IMG/VR virus record: IMGVR_UViG_3300022745_000021
Coordinates: 1 to 64,000 of that record
Strand: one strand, 5' to 3'
Source of the DNA: a virus
Length of the DNA stretch: 64,000 nucleotides
Part shown: one piece after another, positions 9,601 through 17,180 of the stretch
Numbering within the stretch: the first letter of the stretch is position 1
Layout of the letters: every line of letters begins with the position of its first letter
The notes under the pieces: model-generated
The model's input: only the letters and a program-made list of their open reading frames with translations
What the model was told of the DNA's origin: nothing
The model's database searches: none
Translations under genes and position numbers: made by a program

Positions 9601-10995
9601 TTCGGTGGGCAGCATGCCGTATCGCTTGATACCTTCCTTGTCGGGGATCACCTCGTAGTCGATGGTGTACCCCAGCTGCGGGTTGTTCCACGAGACGATG
9701 GCGACGGTGTGACGGGCCTTCTTGGAGGTGCCCGCGTACTCGAAGTCGCCGTTGATGACGTTGGCGGGCGCGAAAATCTTGACGGTGCCCTGCGGGCGGT
9801 CCTGCGCCAGCGAGAACAGCCCCGCCGACCAATAGGTCATGCCCCGGAACGCCGAGGCGAGGCCGGTGAGCACGTTGTAGACGGTCTCGGCCTTGTTGAT
9901 GACGCCGTTGAACGCGAAGCGCGGCTCGACGCCGCCGTAGCCGTCCGGGACGCCTACAAATGTTCCCGTCGTCTCATTAATCGCGTCGCAGTAGCGCGCG
10001 ATCTGGTAGAGAGACCACTTGTCCACGTAGACCGGGTCGATGCCGGCGCCGTAGCGGGTGTTGGTGGCGATGTCGTACATCACCCACGCCGGGTTGTTGG
10101 TCCACGCCCACTTGAAGGTGCCGTCCCACAGGCCGGTATAGGAGCGCGCGATCGGGTCGTAGTTGCTCGGCACGCGGATGATGAGGCCATAGACCTCGTA
10201 GGCGCGCGCCGGGATCGTGGTCCCGAAATACTGCGCGTCCACGCCCACGCCGATCAGCGCGGTGAACGGGTAGGTGAACTTGTGGTCGTAGACCAGCTGC
10301 ATGCGGCTCCAGTTGGTCGCATTGGTCAGCTTGACGGTGTTGCTGTCCGCCGTCTGGCGCACGATGGTGACATCCCACGGCCCTTGGCCGGGCAGGTCGA
10401 TGCGGTAGTCCTCCTCGTAGGGCGACACGCACTTGCCCGAGATCGTCGAGACGGCGGCGAGCACCTGCGGATCGGTGCCAGCGTCGGCGCGGCTCTTGAC
10501 GTAGATATTGTGCACCACGGTCGAGCCGGCGATGTGCTGGCCGTTGTCCTGCGCCTCGTTGAGCGCGGGGACGTTGAGCGTGACGATCACCGCGTCGGCG
10601 TCGAGATCGCTGATGCGGCGGGTGTTGCTGATGCCGGCTTTCAGTTCAAGCTGACTGAAATCTGCAACGGGTTGCATCGCCGATGGGAAACCCGCGATGT
10701 AGTCCTGATCGGCAAGCCCGGGCGTGAACACCCATTGCACGCCGTTGAAGTTGGCGGTGCCGTCGGCCGAACGGATCGGGGTGTTGTCGAGGTAGATCGA
10801 CTTGTCGCCATTGACCAGCCCCCGGATTTCGCCTTCGCTGATCGCGTCGAGCACGTAGCCGGTCGCGGTCGAGCGCAGCGAATTGGGGTCCTCGACGAAC
10901 TTGCCGCCCTTGCCGCCACCGGCACCCGTAACCGGCCAGCGCCGCAGCGTCTGGGCGGCCGACTTCATCTGGGAGGGCTTGACATGTTCGGTCAT
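646..10995 (-). CDS. Giant gpJ-like tail tip / host specificity protein with fibre repeats
   Basis: A 3449-residue protein; start ATG at 10995 with GGAG-type site upstream, giving an N-terminus MTEHVKPSQ. Residues 1 to about 950 match lambda gpJ-type central tail proteins: hub region followed by fibronectin-III-like domains. From about residue 970 the sequence alternates Ala/Ser/Thr-rich repeats, like those of lambda side tail fibres and likely to form trimeric coiled stalks, with globular modules of 150-180 residues (about 1229-1405, 1492-1652, 1832-2012, 2135-2305, 2548-2725, 2780-2930, 2968-3128). The modules have lengths and motifs reminiscent of carbohydrate-binding jelly rolls, several ending in D[IV]T[SE]-type motifs. 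The C-terminal 300 residues resemble the gpJ/DUF1983-type end. It should sit at the tail tip and bind the host surface. Lambda gpJ is about a third of this length. Confidence 0.9.
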   Translation of the reverse strand: MTEHVKPSQMKSAAQTLRRWPVTGAGGGKGGKFVEDPNSLRSTATGYVLDAISEGEIRGLVNGDKSIYLDNTPIRSADGTANFNGVQWVFTPGLADQDYIAGFPSAMQPVADFSQLELKAGISNTRRISDLDADAVIVTLNVPALNEAQDNGQHIAGSTVVHNIYVKSRADAGTDPQVLAAVSTISGKCVSPYEEDYRIDLPGQGPWDVTIVRQTADSNTVKLTNATNWSRMQLVYDHKFTYPFTALIGVGVDAQYFGTTIPARAYEVYGLIIRVPSNYDPIARSYTGLWDGTFKWAWTNNPAWVMYDIATNTRYGAGIDPVYVDKWSLYQIARYCDAINETTGTFVGVPDGYGGVEPRFAFNGVINKAETVYNVLTGLASAFRGMTYWSAGLFSLAQDRPQGTVKIFAPANVINGDFEYAGTSKKARHTVAIVSWNNPQLGYTIDYEVIPDKEGIKRYGMLPTEVAAIGCTSRGQARRFGRWLLATEILETETVKFTSGYEAADLVPGEVIEIVDPAYAGPRMGGRILDVATSSVRMDTPFPFAAGEEYELSVMTKTGQLFSAAVTNAPGSTDIVTLATPLPSGDMPIVGAIFALSEIGSVEPRPFRVLSIADATKGQFEVLALEYRAEKYDIADNSANFIEDPAGTYQKLPNPSYCAPPTDMQFRVETRTSGASVANSLIVTWTKSDTTILSGYMFSYRVDSGNWASLPQTGSTEAIIDSPINGAYECRVFAVNTMGVPSAVLSGLYNVQDATNVNARAMVTNPTTPEGMVTFSGPDLAVRWDARAIGAPDGQVGQAFKDQFFAGFKVTVYAANGVSVRRTAIVTDASYVYTYDMQNADGGPIRGPRIGVQMLDVNGNLSAMAATTFTNPAPTWAVQPAATGTLDGIMVTVADPADPDYAGYRVYADTTSPVALTNANLRYTGTGSRVTIPKLAQATHYLKLVPFDVFGDGTPSAEISAGPTDVTGQISQAQSDIASLIATYGSTQSAAQQAAAAASSAAAAASSASVANTYASAASTAKDQAQAASSAASTAQTAAETAKTNAQSAQTAAQSARDAALGYQTGAQTARDAAQSAQGAAQSARDAAQASQSAAAQSVTDAYNQAFNALSFRNDAATYASNAHTSETNAAGSASSASTSAGAAATSATNSGNSASAAAGSASSASTSATNAGNSATAAAGSATNAASSAGAASVSAGQAATSATNAAGSASSASSFSSTTAGYLNSARDTAAALFPPNLDPYGRDAYRIDRSTEVIGPAQVNDGWPAPYLAHGDPAVSDMYVFPRLGIPAVQGRRHRATGWAYAWNSACAAGMWVGGTSTSNWDDGTSQNVNATVSSPPAAIVSGGLTANTWTKVGIDFTVPAGWPAYVRPMFHIYNAANYTGPVGNHVYLTGIKFEDITSEYAAGLSATAAATSASNAAISATNAGNSASSALTQATNAATSAGQAGTSASNANTSASQASSSASNAAGSASSASNSATLAAQAQSSAASRNIVRKGTFSDGSVGQWYNPTGGPCSVINPAYYGQPLAPVSGGKALFIANTRDAFEGDWIYGNWGGRKLHVYGHVSVQFGAFPGGLGYSMLMADGTQSFWWQNAAGGGGTYGYQLIDAVTTIPAGVQAIIPFVIIDGDWGQPSMEIRISDFRLEDVTESQAASGYASAAATSASNAGASQTAAGNSATSASNSATSASTSANDAATQASNAYMQASNALTFAGQAQTYANNASTSATGAAGSASTASTQAGAAATSATNAANSASAASGSASSASTSATNAGNSASAAAASATSANTSAGNASTSASQAATSASNASGSANSAASSATTAASAKDGATSVLQAMLPGGLSPDQRAAWIVENNVSIDGPAHADWGWKSPYLARTDTSHNVLSIYPAKGIVTQPGRRYRYTAWAIGDATNAYVNIWLGGTNTGVWSDGTSVGVSGDNVAVAPGCNGGSFHIPANTWVPIGLDVTIPASGWPPYWFPIVQVLGLSGWGGAAQNFNAGNMYLSAPVVTDITSEYAAGLSATAAATSASSASASQTAAGQSASTATTQANNASTSAGQAASSASSAATSASNASGSANTASTYAGNAASSAGNAFTYAGNAYTYAGNAASSASSAATSATNAAGSANSAATSSSVSATAAAQLLPSGFTPNEHQFWISDEGNYTPGNIWGDDWFGSASYPVFASRANQYALVASRGTFVPTPGRRYRVSIDIARVVEATNGRPSFAHFGLYRQDGSGAWQGVTSAVNLLTAMPFATWTTFDLDWVADGNLFWARPRAHINWDNAGSSYSDAVYHVRRLQLTDITESYNAAGSATAAASSASSAAASATTAGQQASSATTSANNAATSAGQASSSAGSAATSASNASGSANSAATYASNAAGSASTASTQASNASTSATNAATYAGNASTSAGQAATYASNAAGSASSASTSATNAANSATSAGNSASAASSSASSASTSASSAGTSATAASNSANSASGSASAASTSASNAAGSASSASGSASTASTYASNAATYAGNANTSATNAASSASAASASESSAATSATLSAAFTGGGNLLNNTDFPNGLTAGWAFGKSNGSMVFDNVTVNGAGSDWHPVAENVLSMRQDGRLGTGTDIGEWGSAAVSATAGEYYQAYAYCAAHRAPIAVVLVFLDDAGNWTGYGYAGDAVSTGGKNPANWTQVGVKAIQAPAGTTRMFLALRKIDTNSGQSDSWAWFWRPYIGKARSGQTLFNNYSPGGSRYQMENVQAAISYEADVRTNAIASVATSVSTINASIAVKPNILKNPSATNGTTGWNQDNPSYPVYVSLGTYGEGNIFVSASGNNTTGSGLWQDVDYQSTAAISLQAEIYAGGVTGSAQVRAYVQWLDSGHNHLGYSGQAVVNAGNSGWNLVKIENQTPPSGVRYARVHLDIWGGSTWSNTSAAWKRVKLEQGASCTLYSDDLTASQFSASITMQSSSIATLQSQASTFTQRLSAGSPNLLPNGGFESGLAKWTNVTNWNVQVAGSGAWTNYWGAYVSTWIDGTQVLVSDRITATAGQVHTLSYDSAIWGSGTHGYCDVIYYDASNNVLLDGGQVDSSGHDFSNTFEARQSYAHTETAPTGTAYLVVRCVAFNANGGSCNFRQIKLEAGSVATDYTAEASAAYQAGVIADHTGKLQSYVTLSTSAGAATASVKLMAVDGSGNPTSSIGFEAQEVVVTNAAGTNKKVAMKIANGNATFDGDIIIGGRILFTNGLALRMAVAPYIMQVGDGDSISYPNAGYLPIPTFQSGGLAPIGTTENYNLYLDNQTASGATVRLKVNVPGAPTNYNLTTDAAGGTGQPNRVVSKGSNPDAVGNQYRVQGTWSTTSTAYYDSYGLYYADWSVAIYIYAKVSGSWVLAGSSYLSGTNSYFTPGTKTITGAFDEVVTAPSGVTDIGATDAGGGSVTSITSVSWTAPGTASSSRSATPGGEKCQLTLTY

Positions 10996-11006
10996 GGGAG
11001 AAGTCC

Positions 11007-11774
11007 TCAAAAGGAAGTGTCGATGTACTCGCCGATCAGGCTGCCGCCGTTCCACGCGAACATGGTGCCGCTGCCGCCGTAGCGAGTGTTGGAGACGCCC
11101 GATGAGATCGGGACCGAGCCGACCCGGATCGGGCCGCCGTAGACCAGCGGTAGCACGTCGCCCTGAACGCCGACGTTGCTCGCACCGGTGAAGATATAGC
11201 TGTCGTCCTTCTTGGCGTCGGACGCGGCGGGGGCCTTGGCGAGGACTTGGCTGACGCCTTGCAGCGCGATCATGCCTCCGATCAGCGCAAGGTTGCCGAA
11301 GGTGACGTTCATGCCGAGCAGCGAGAACGCGGTGGCACCGATCGCGTGCGCACCCGTCGCGGCAGCCCCGGCGCCGATGCCGCTCATGATCGCAGGCGCG
11401 GCGATCCACGCGCCGGCCACCAAGGCGACGCCGATCAAAATCTTGCCGAGGCCGCGTCCGCCCGCGCCGGTCACCGCCGGGATCACGTGCAGGTCGCTTG
11501 CCCCCAGCCCGAGCTTGAGCATGTCCTCGTCCAGCTGGCAGGTCTCGTCGGCCAGTTCCGCGCGCAGCCGCGCCGCCGGGATGCGCCCGCCCCGGTAGTC
11601 GGGGAAGTTCTGGCGGATCAGGGTGAACGCGCCGTCGCGGATGATCCCCTCGAAATCGGGGCGCTGGATCAGGATGGCGCGGATCGCCTCGGACGCGCTG
11701 TGGACGTCAAGCTCGATCCGCTTGGACCCCATCGCCTGCGCCAGCGTCCCGTAGAGGTGGATCGTTTTCTTCAC
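11007..11774 (-). CDS. I: Tail assembly protein I (lambda gpI-like)
   Basis: A 255-residue protein with an N-terminal ubiquitin-like/ThiS-like region (about 1-95), a Gly/Ala-rich hydrophobic central part (about 100-165) and a conserved C-terminus ending near the tip protein gene. This layout and its place between gpK and gpJ match lambda gpI, needed for tail tip assembly. Its start overlaps the end of the gpK gene by 68 bases, as in lambda-like tails. Confidence 0.9.
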   Translation of the reverse strand: MKKTIHLYGTLAQAMGSKRIELDVHSASEAIRAILIQRPDFEGIIRDGAFTLIRQNFPDYRGGRIPAARLRAELADETCQLDEDMLKLGLGASDLHVIPAVTGAGGRGLGKILIGVALVAGAWIAAPAIMSGIGAGAAATGAHAIGATAFSLLGMNVTFGNLALIGGMIALQGVSQVLAKAPAASDAKKDDSYIFTGASNVGVQGDVLPLVYGGPIRVGSVPISSGVSNTRYGGSGTMFAWNGGSLIGEYIDTSF

Positions 11775-12657
11775 ATGGGGTCTCCGGTTGACGGTCCAGT
11801 GAGGTGTGGCGCAGCCAAACTTCGATGCGGGGAAGCCAGCGGGAAAGCGGCGCTTCCTCTGACACCCTATTAAGTAGGTGGTGCACCATCATCTGTCCAC
11901 CCGTGTAGACAACACCATGGTTCAATCTGTGCGGAGACATCACCCGCACCAGCCCGACATCGCCCTTTTGCAGCACCAGCGGCGAGCGTTCGTCGCCCGG
12001 ATCGGTGTGGATTTCATGGGGGGCCAGCCGGCGGAAGCCTTCGCGCCGGTAGTAGTCCATGAACAGGTCGGGGGCGGTGCGCGGGTCTTCGCCTTCCGCG
12101 CCGAGCCACCATTCGTCGTCGCGCGGCTCGCTGGTGATCGCGATGCCGAACTGCTGGCGGTAGTAGCGCACGATGGCCTCGACGCAGTCGGCGACGCCCG
12201 GGCGGAACGGCACGCCGGTGACCGGGGCATCGGCCTCGATCGGGAAGCTGAACTCGTCGATCACGCGCGGCACGGGGTCGCTGTGCGAGAGCGCCGGATC
12301 ACCATCGCTGCAACTGGTTGCAACCGGCGGCACCAGCACCACGATCACCCACGGCACGTTCGTCGCGCGCTGGGAGATCATGTCGGCCCGCGACGGCGCG
12401 CGCTGCCCCTTGGTGTGCGAGTGGACGATGGCGACAAGGTTGCCCGCCTCCAGCGCCGCCTCGTACGCGCCGGGGTCAAGCTCGAAGCTGTCTTCGCGCC
12501 GGTCCTCGGGGGCGACGTTCTCGCAGCGCTGGTAGGCGAGCACACCGTCGTCCTGCCGGGTGACCATGCCGCAACACTCCTCGGGGAAGGTGTCGCGGGC
12601 GTGGGCGTAAATCTGGCCGCGCAGGTACGGCGGCACGCGGAAGGCGTGATCGTTCAT
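11707..12657 (-). CDS. K: Tail tip peptidase gpK (JAMM + NlpC/P60)
   Basis: A 316-residue two-domain protein. The N-terminal JAB/MPN domain has the complete JAMM zinc set: Glu27, His79, His81 (HSH) and Asp92 in a P-S-R-x-D context. The C-terminal NlpC/P60 domain has Cys158 in a DCVE motif, His247 and a second His near 259. Such proteins process tail components and cut peptidoglycan during DNA entry. The start ATG overlaps the gpL stop as ATGA. A paired GTTGCAAC element lies inside the gene at 12308. Confidence 0.93.
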   Translation of the reverse strand: MNDHAFRVPPYLRGQIYAHARDTFPEECCGMVTRQDDGVLAYQRCENVAPEDRREDSFELDPGAYEAALEAGNLVAIVHSHTKGQRAPSRADMISQRATNVPWVIVVLVPPVATSCSDGDPALSHSDPVPRVIDEFSFPIEADAPVTGVPFRPGVADCVEAIVRYYRQQFGIAITSEPRDDEWWLGAEGEDPRTAPDLFMDYYRREGFRRLAPHEIHTDPGDERSPLVLQKGDVGLVRVMSPHRLNHGVVYTGGQMMVHHLLNRVSEEAPLSRWLPRIEVWLRHTSLDRQPETPCEENDPPLRDAGAGDGVQADRA

Positions 12658-13403
12658 CGCTCGTTGACCCCCAGAAAGCCCCCGTAGGGGAGGACGCCCT
12701 TGGCGCCGAAGCGGAGCTTGCACCCGGCAAGGTCCTGACTGCACGTGTCGAGCGCCTTGTCGGTGACCGGGTTGCCGTCGATGTCGAACATCGCCGTGCC
12801 GGTGTACGAACACCCCTGCACGTTCGAGTAGTCGAAATCCCCGGTGTTGACGTCGTAGACGCGGTACGGCCACAGGCAGGTGTGCTTCCAGCACTTGCGC
12901 TTGGGGATGCTCTCGCCCTCGCGGTCGAGGAAGCTCGCCATGGTCCATTCGAGGTAGAGCTTGTTGGCCTTGCCCTTCTGGATCACCTCCCACACCGTCG
13001 GCGGGTAGGCGGCGTCGGGGTCGGCGTGGGTCTGGCCGTCGAGGAACTGCGAGAAGGTGACGATGCGGGTCAGCACCGCGCCCACCAAGTCGCGGTAGGC
13101 CGCCGCGATGCTGCCGGCGATGTTGTTGATGTTGGCGATGCGCAGCATCGGCTGGGGCAGCTGGCCGCGCCCGTTGATCTCGAAGCCCGTCGCCTCGATC
13201 GGCACGCTGGCGTAGGTCTTGCCCCGGTAGACGATCTGGTTCTCGCCGAGCGAGGACGGCGAGAAGTACAGCTTGCCGCCCGGCGGCAGGTCGGCGGTGG
13301 GCAGCTTGAGCGGGGTCAGGTCGAGCACGAACAACTCGACGCGGTTGCCCGGGGCGAGGCTCTGGCTGACTTCGGCGATGGTGGGGTTGGTGGTGCCGGT
13401 CAT
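12654..13403 (-). CDS. L: Minor tail protein L (gpL-like)
   Basis: A 249-residue protein with the layout of lambda gpL: an N-terminal domain binding the tail hub and a C-terminal part with clustered cysteines (CWKHTC, GCSY, DTCSQDLAGC at about residues 168-230). In lambda those cysteines hold an iron-sulfur cluster. It lies between gpM and gpK and forms the tail tip with them. Confidence 0.92.
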   Translation of the reverse strand: MTGTTNPTIAEVSQSLAPGNRVELFVLDLTPLKLPTADLPPGGKLYFSPSSLGENQIVYRGKTYASVPIEATGFEINGRGQLPQPMLRIANINNIAGSIAAAYRDLVGAVLTRIVTFSQFLDGQTHADPDAAYPPTVWEVIQKGKANKLYLEWTMASFLDREGESIPKRKCWKHTCLWPYRVYDVNTGDFDYSNVQGCSYTGTAMFDIDGNPVTDKALDTCSQDLAGCKLRFGAKGVLPYGGFLGVNER

Positions 13404-13426
13404 GGGCGTGCGCCTTGATTACGGGG

Positions 13427-13780
13427 TCACTGGGGGTTGAACGAGCGCACGAAGCTGGCGGTGATACCGTAGTTGGCCGGACCGATGAAGCGCGGCTTCC
13501 ACTTGGTGCAGCGCCAGCGCGTCGCCGCCGCGTCGCCGGGGTACTTCCACATGAACGTCCCCGCACCGGCGAGACCGGTCAGGAACGTGTCCACGCTCTG
13601 CGCCTCGGCCTGCGTCAGCCCTTCCCAGACCACCTCGGTGGATGGCTTGATCGTGTTGATGCCGTCACCCGAAATCTGTTCGTAGCCGTCGCCATAGGTG
13701 CTGACGTTGTTGCGCGGTTCCTTGTCGATCTCGACCGGGAAGATCGGGCCATAGGACAGCGGGAAGGTGGGGGTCGTCAT
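13427..13780 (-). CDS. M: Minor tail protein M (gpM-like)
   Basis: A 117-residue protein matching the phage minor tail M family: an aromatic PTFPLSYGP-type start, a YGDGYEQ motif near residue 29 and a C-terminal RF.G..NYGITASF motif. It acts at the tail tip between the tape measure and gpL. The leader contains the ACACGTGTAGGAG motif, in which the ribosome binding site is embedded. Confidence 0.92.
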   Translation of the reverse strand: MTTPTFPLSYGPIFPVEIDKEPRNNVSTYGDGYEQISGDGINTIKPSTEVVWEGLTQAEAQSVDTFLTGLAGAGTFMWKYPGDAAATRWRCTKWKPRFIGPANYGITASFVRSFNPQ

Positions 13781-13805
13781 GGAAGCTCGCTCCTACACGT
13801 GTTCG

Positions 13806-16800
13806 TCAGCGCTTGGACAGGATGCCGCCCGAGCGCAATTCGTTCGCCAGTTGGCGCTTGACCAGTCCTTCAAGCGCCTTGACGGTCTGCTGGCTGATCT
13901 CGGCACCGGCTGCCTTGGGATCGTGCACGTCGCCCTGCATGGTGATGCTCACCTGCGGCGCGAAGTGGATGACCTGACCGTCGCCGCCCATGCCGCCCTT
14001 GGGCAGGAGCGCCTTCACGCCGAAGTTGCCGTCGGCCATGCGCATGGTCGGGAAGATCGCTTCGCCCGCCTTGGCGATCACCGGTACTTCGCCCGCGTTG
14101 ACCCCGGGGATGCCGCCGACGTGGAACCGGCGCGCACCGGCGAACACCGACGGGCTGACCACGCTGGTGGATGGCGCGTTGCCGCCGGTGATGCCACCGG
14201 TGTGGAACACGCCGAGACCGAAGCCCAGCCCGGGGAAAATGCTCTTGAGGCCCGAGAGCAGCGTCTGCTGGAGCGCCAGCCGGGCGAGGTCGGCAATGAT
14301 CGAGTTGATGAACCCCGAGAAGTTGAACTTGCCGGTGGTGATGAACTCGGCAAGGCCGTCCGACGCGCCCTTGAACGCGTTCTTCCACACGTCGGCGCCG
14401 GTCAGCGCCGTGTTCTCCAGTTCGATGCCGAACTGGATCAGCCCCTTGCGTGCCTGCCCCATGAAGCTGTTGTTGGCTTCGAGCAGCGAGCGGGCGCGGG
14501 CCTGCGCCGCGTTGTAAATGTCCTGATTGATACCAAGGCTGGCGAGGACCTGTGCGAACGCCGCGCCGTCCTGCGTTCGCATGGCTTCGAGCGCGGCAAG
14601 CTCGCGCTGGAGCGCCGCGTTCTTCGAGAGCTTGTCGTTGAAGCCCGCGTAGGCGCTGACCAGCCCGGCAACCAGCGACGCGCCCTTGGTAACGTCCCAC
14701 GCCTTGGCCGCGTCAGTACCGGCCCGGGCGATGTCGGTGTCCACGCCGTGCGCGCGGCCCGCGTCGGTGACCTTGCCATCCTTGTAGAAGCCGGCCTTCT
14801 GCGCTTCGGCGATGGCCTTGTTCTTGGCCTCCATGATCGCAAGGCTGCGCTCGTCGAGCGACAGGCCCGAGAGCTTGGCGCGGTAGTCTCGGTCGGCCGC
14901 GTCGTGGGCAAGGTCGTACTGCTTGGCGAGCGCGTTGCCGATCTTGTCGGTGACCAGCGCGACCAGCTTCGCCATGCGCACCTTGTCGTCGTCGAGGTTG
15001 ACGATCTTGTTGTTCACCGAGAGGATTTCTTCGAGCGCCGACTTCTGCTTCTTGATCTCGGCGTCGAGCGTGGACATACCAGCCTCGTCGGTGTTGTCAG
15101 CGAGCTTCGACCAGAAGTCGCTTTCCTTTTCCGCGTCGGTCTTCGCGCCGCTCGACCCGCGACCCGTCTTCGGGTTGCGGTTGGCCTTGATCGCGTCGGC
15201 GGCTTCCTTGATGCGCCCGCGCGCGTGCTTGTCGGCGTTGGACGCGATATGGTCCATCACCCAGTTGCCGGCCTTGTCGTACTCGCCCCACGACTTCTTG
15301 AACGCGTCGCCCATGTGCTGGCCCATGCGCCCGGCAGCGCCAGCGAAGCGGTTTTCGAGCACCGGGATGTCGTGCTCGCCGACGCGCTGGAACACCTGCC
15401 CGAACCCGGCCGAAGCGAGGATGCCGTTGGCCTTGTCGAGGAACCAGTTCACCCCGTTGATCGCCATCTGGATCAGCTTGTTGATCGCGCCGATCGCGAG
15501 GTTGACCGCCGAGAAGAAAATGTCGCCCAGCGCCGACGGGAAGTCATTCCACGCGGCGATGACCGCGCGGATCGTGCCGGCGAACGCGGTGTAGATCAGC
15601 TTCGCGATCAGGTTGCAGAACTGGCCGATGCTAGACACGAGGTCCTTGAACATCGTCACGATCAGATCGACCGTCGCCTTGATCCACGGCACGTCGTAGG
15701 CGTTGTGGATCGCTTCCTTGACCGTGTCCCAGATGCCGACGATCGTATCGACGTAGGTCACCTGCAAGTCGTTGTGCTTCTTGATCTCGCCGTTCGCGCC
15801 GACGGTCTCGTCCTTGAGCTTGCGCATTTCCTTGGACGTCAGGCCCAGCGAGTTGGCGTAGTTGGTCAGGCTGGTCTTCTCGGCCTCGGTGTTCAGTTCC
15901 TTGTGCACGAGGAACAGCCCGGCCATACCGGCGATGACGACGGGGAGCACGGTTTCGAGCAGCCCCAGCTGCGTGAGCAGGATCGAGGTCGAGCCGGCCA
16001 TGCGGGAGAAGTCGCCGCGCCCCAGTTCGCGGGCGAGCACGACGCTCTCGCGGATCGCGCCCGAACCCAAGTGGAACTTGGCGGCGGTCTTCTCGGCGGC
16101 GATGCCGACCTTCTCGACGTCGCGTGCGGTCTCGCCGTACTGCTGGACGAACGAGGCGGCATCGGCGGCGGATTTGCCGGCGGTGGACCCCCAATGCATC
16201 ACCGCGTCGCGCGCGGCGTCGTACGCGCCGAGCAGCGAGTTCTTGATCCGACCCCCGGAGGCGACCGCGACCTTTTCGGCGTCAGCGGTGGCCTTGGCGA
16301 CGGCAGCCGACGCGACAGCGGCTTCGGCGCCGATGGCGTTGCCCGCCGCGTTGACGATGCGCGTGGTGGGGTTGATGTTCTGCTGCATGGCGGGCTTCGA
16401 GCCGGGACCGGCGCCTGCCCCGACGGCCGGGGTGAGCGGGCCGGTGGCCCCCATGGCGGCGTTGCGCTCCTCCTGCGCGTCCACCGAGCGCGCGACCATG
16501 GCGCTGATCCGGGCCTGCGCCTGCGCTTCGCTTTCCAGCTGGCGGGTCATCGCCCGGCTTGCCTGCGTCGCCCGGTCCCGCACGGCGGCCATGCGTTCGG
16601 TGGTGGTGATGCCGTTGGCCTGCGCCACGTCGGTCGCGCGCACGGCCTGCGCTGCCTGCGACGCGGCGGCCTGCATGTCACGCGACGCGCGGGCGACGTT
16701 GGACAGTTCGCGGGCGGTGTTGGCCGCATCGCGTGCAACCCGCTGCAAATCGGCCGACAGCGACTGGAGCGCCGCCCGCGCGTCGTTGCGCATGCGAATG

Positions 16801-16826
16801 ATGAACAGGATTTCGCGATTGGTCAT
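13806..16826 (-). CDS. H: Tail length tape measure protein
   Basis: A 1006-residue protein, the longest after the tip protein and directly downstream of the tail chaperone genes, as expected for a tape measure. It begins with a helical, Ala/Arg-rich coiled region, has a short hydrophobic segment near residues 287-305 and other hydrophobic helices around 370-450. It ends in a Gly-rich stretch with repeated FH.GG motifs typical of tape measure C-termini. It sets tail length and is expelled to help DNA cross the envelope. A paired GTTGCAAC-type element lies near its 5' end at 16734. Confidence 0.95.
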   Translation of the reverse strand: MTNREILFIIRMRNDARAALQSLSADLQRVARDAANTARELSNVARASRDMQAAASQAAQAVRATDVAQANGITTTERMAAVRDRATQASRAMTRQLESEAQAQARISAMVARSVDAQEERNAAMGATGPLTPAVGAGAGPGSKPAMQQNINPTTRIVNAAGNAIGAEAAVASAAVAKATADAEKVAVASGGRIKNSLLGAYDAARDAVMHWGSTAGKSAADAASFVQQYGETARDVEKVGIAAEKTAAKFHLGSGAIRESVVLARELGRGDFSRMAGSTSILLTQLGLLETVLPVVIAGMAGLFLVHKELNTEAEKTSLTNYANSLGLTSKEMRKLKDETVGANGEIKKHNDLQVTYVDTIVGIWDTVKEAIHNAYDVPWIKATVDLIVTMFKDLVSSIGQFCNLIAKLIYTAFAGTIRAVIAAWNDFPSALGDIFFSAVNLAIGAINKLIQMAINGVNWFLDKANGILASAGFGQVFQRVGEHDIPVLENRFAGAAGRMGQHMGDAFKKSWGEYDKAGNWVMDHIASNADKHARGRIKEAADAIKANRNPKTGRGSSGAKTDAEKESDFWSKLADNTDEAGMSTLDAEIKKQKSALEEILSVNNKIVNLDDDKVRMAKLVALVTDKIGNALAKQYDLAHDAADRDYRAKLSGLSLDERSLAIMEAKNKAIAEAQKAGFYKDGKVTDAGRAHGVDTDIARAGTDAAKAWDVTKGASLVAGLVSAYAGFNDKLSKNAALQRELAALEAMRTQDGAAFAQVLASLGINQDIYNAAQARARSLLEANNSFMGQARKGLIQFGIELENTALTGADVWKNAFKGASDGLAEFITTGKFNFSGFINSIIADLARLALQQTLLSGLKSIFPGLGFGLGVFHTGGITGGNAPSTSVVSPSVFAGARRFHVGGIPGVNAGEVPVIAKAGEAIFPTMRMADGNFGVKALLPKGGMGGDGQVIHFAPQVSITMQGDVHDPKAAGAEISQQTVKALEGLVKRQLANELRSGGILSKR

Positions 16827-16841
16827 GGGTCCGCCCCCGGG

Positions 16842-17180
16842 TTAGGACTTCTTCGACCGGCGATCCTGTTCGGCTTGGGCCTCGGCCACGGCGCTGTCGA
16901 TCACCATCATCGCGATCGTGTAGCGGTAGCCTTGTTCCTCCAGCGAACCGGGATCGGGTAGATACCCACGCATGTAGGAACGATACGCCTGAAAAACAGA
17001 GGCGAAGTATGCCGGCTTCTCGTATATGGGCCGACGCGGGCATCGCCATAGCTCGTGGCCGTCGAGCATGACCGGCAGGGGCGCGTTTTTCTCGCATCCC
17101 CGCTCGGTTTTCTGGAGCGCCGTGCAGGTCGAGCAGTCGCGGTCGGGGAGCAACTGCATCGCCAGCACGGCGACCCTTAG
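16842..17180 (-). CDS. GT: T extension of tail chaperone, made by -1 frameshift (GT)
   Basis: This open frame continues the upstream chaperone in the -1 frame. A GGGAAAC heptamer immediately before the G stop codon would let about 112 residues be added, giving a GT fusion of about 255 residues, as in lambda. The T part carries cysteines (CSTC, GC, RC) resembling a zinc knuckle in its first third and an acidic-basic C-terminus. A GTG at 17168 with AAGGG upstream could alternatively start a free T protein. Its place before the tape measure supports the frameshift reading. Confidence 0.8.
   Translation of the reverse strand, partial: LRVAVLAMQLLPDRDCSTCTALQKTERGCEKNAPLPVMLDGHELWRCPRRPIYEKPAYFASVFQAYRSYMRGYLPDPGSLEEQGYRYTIAMMVIDSAVAEAQAEQDRRSKKS

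Noticed and set aside
5842-11082. Very long plus-strand open frames opposite the tail tip gene
   Set aside because: They are Arg-rich, low in typical protein patterns, lack ribosome binding sites and mirror the third-position GC bias of the real minus-strand gene.
16842-17168. Independent gene for the T region starting at GTG 17168
   Set aside because: Possible, but the correctly phased slippery heptamer and gene order favour the GT frameshift product; kept only as an alternative.
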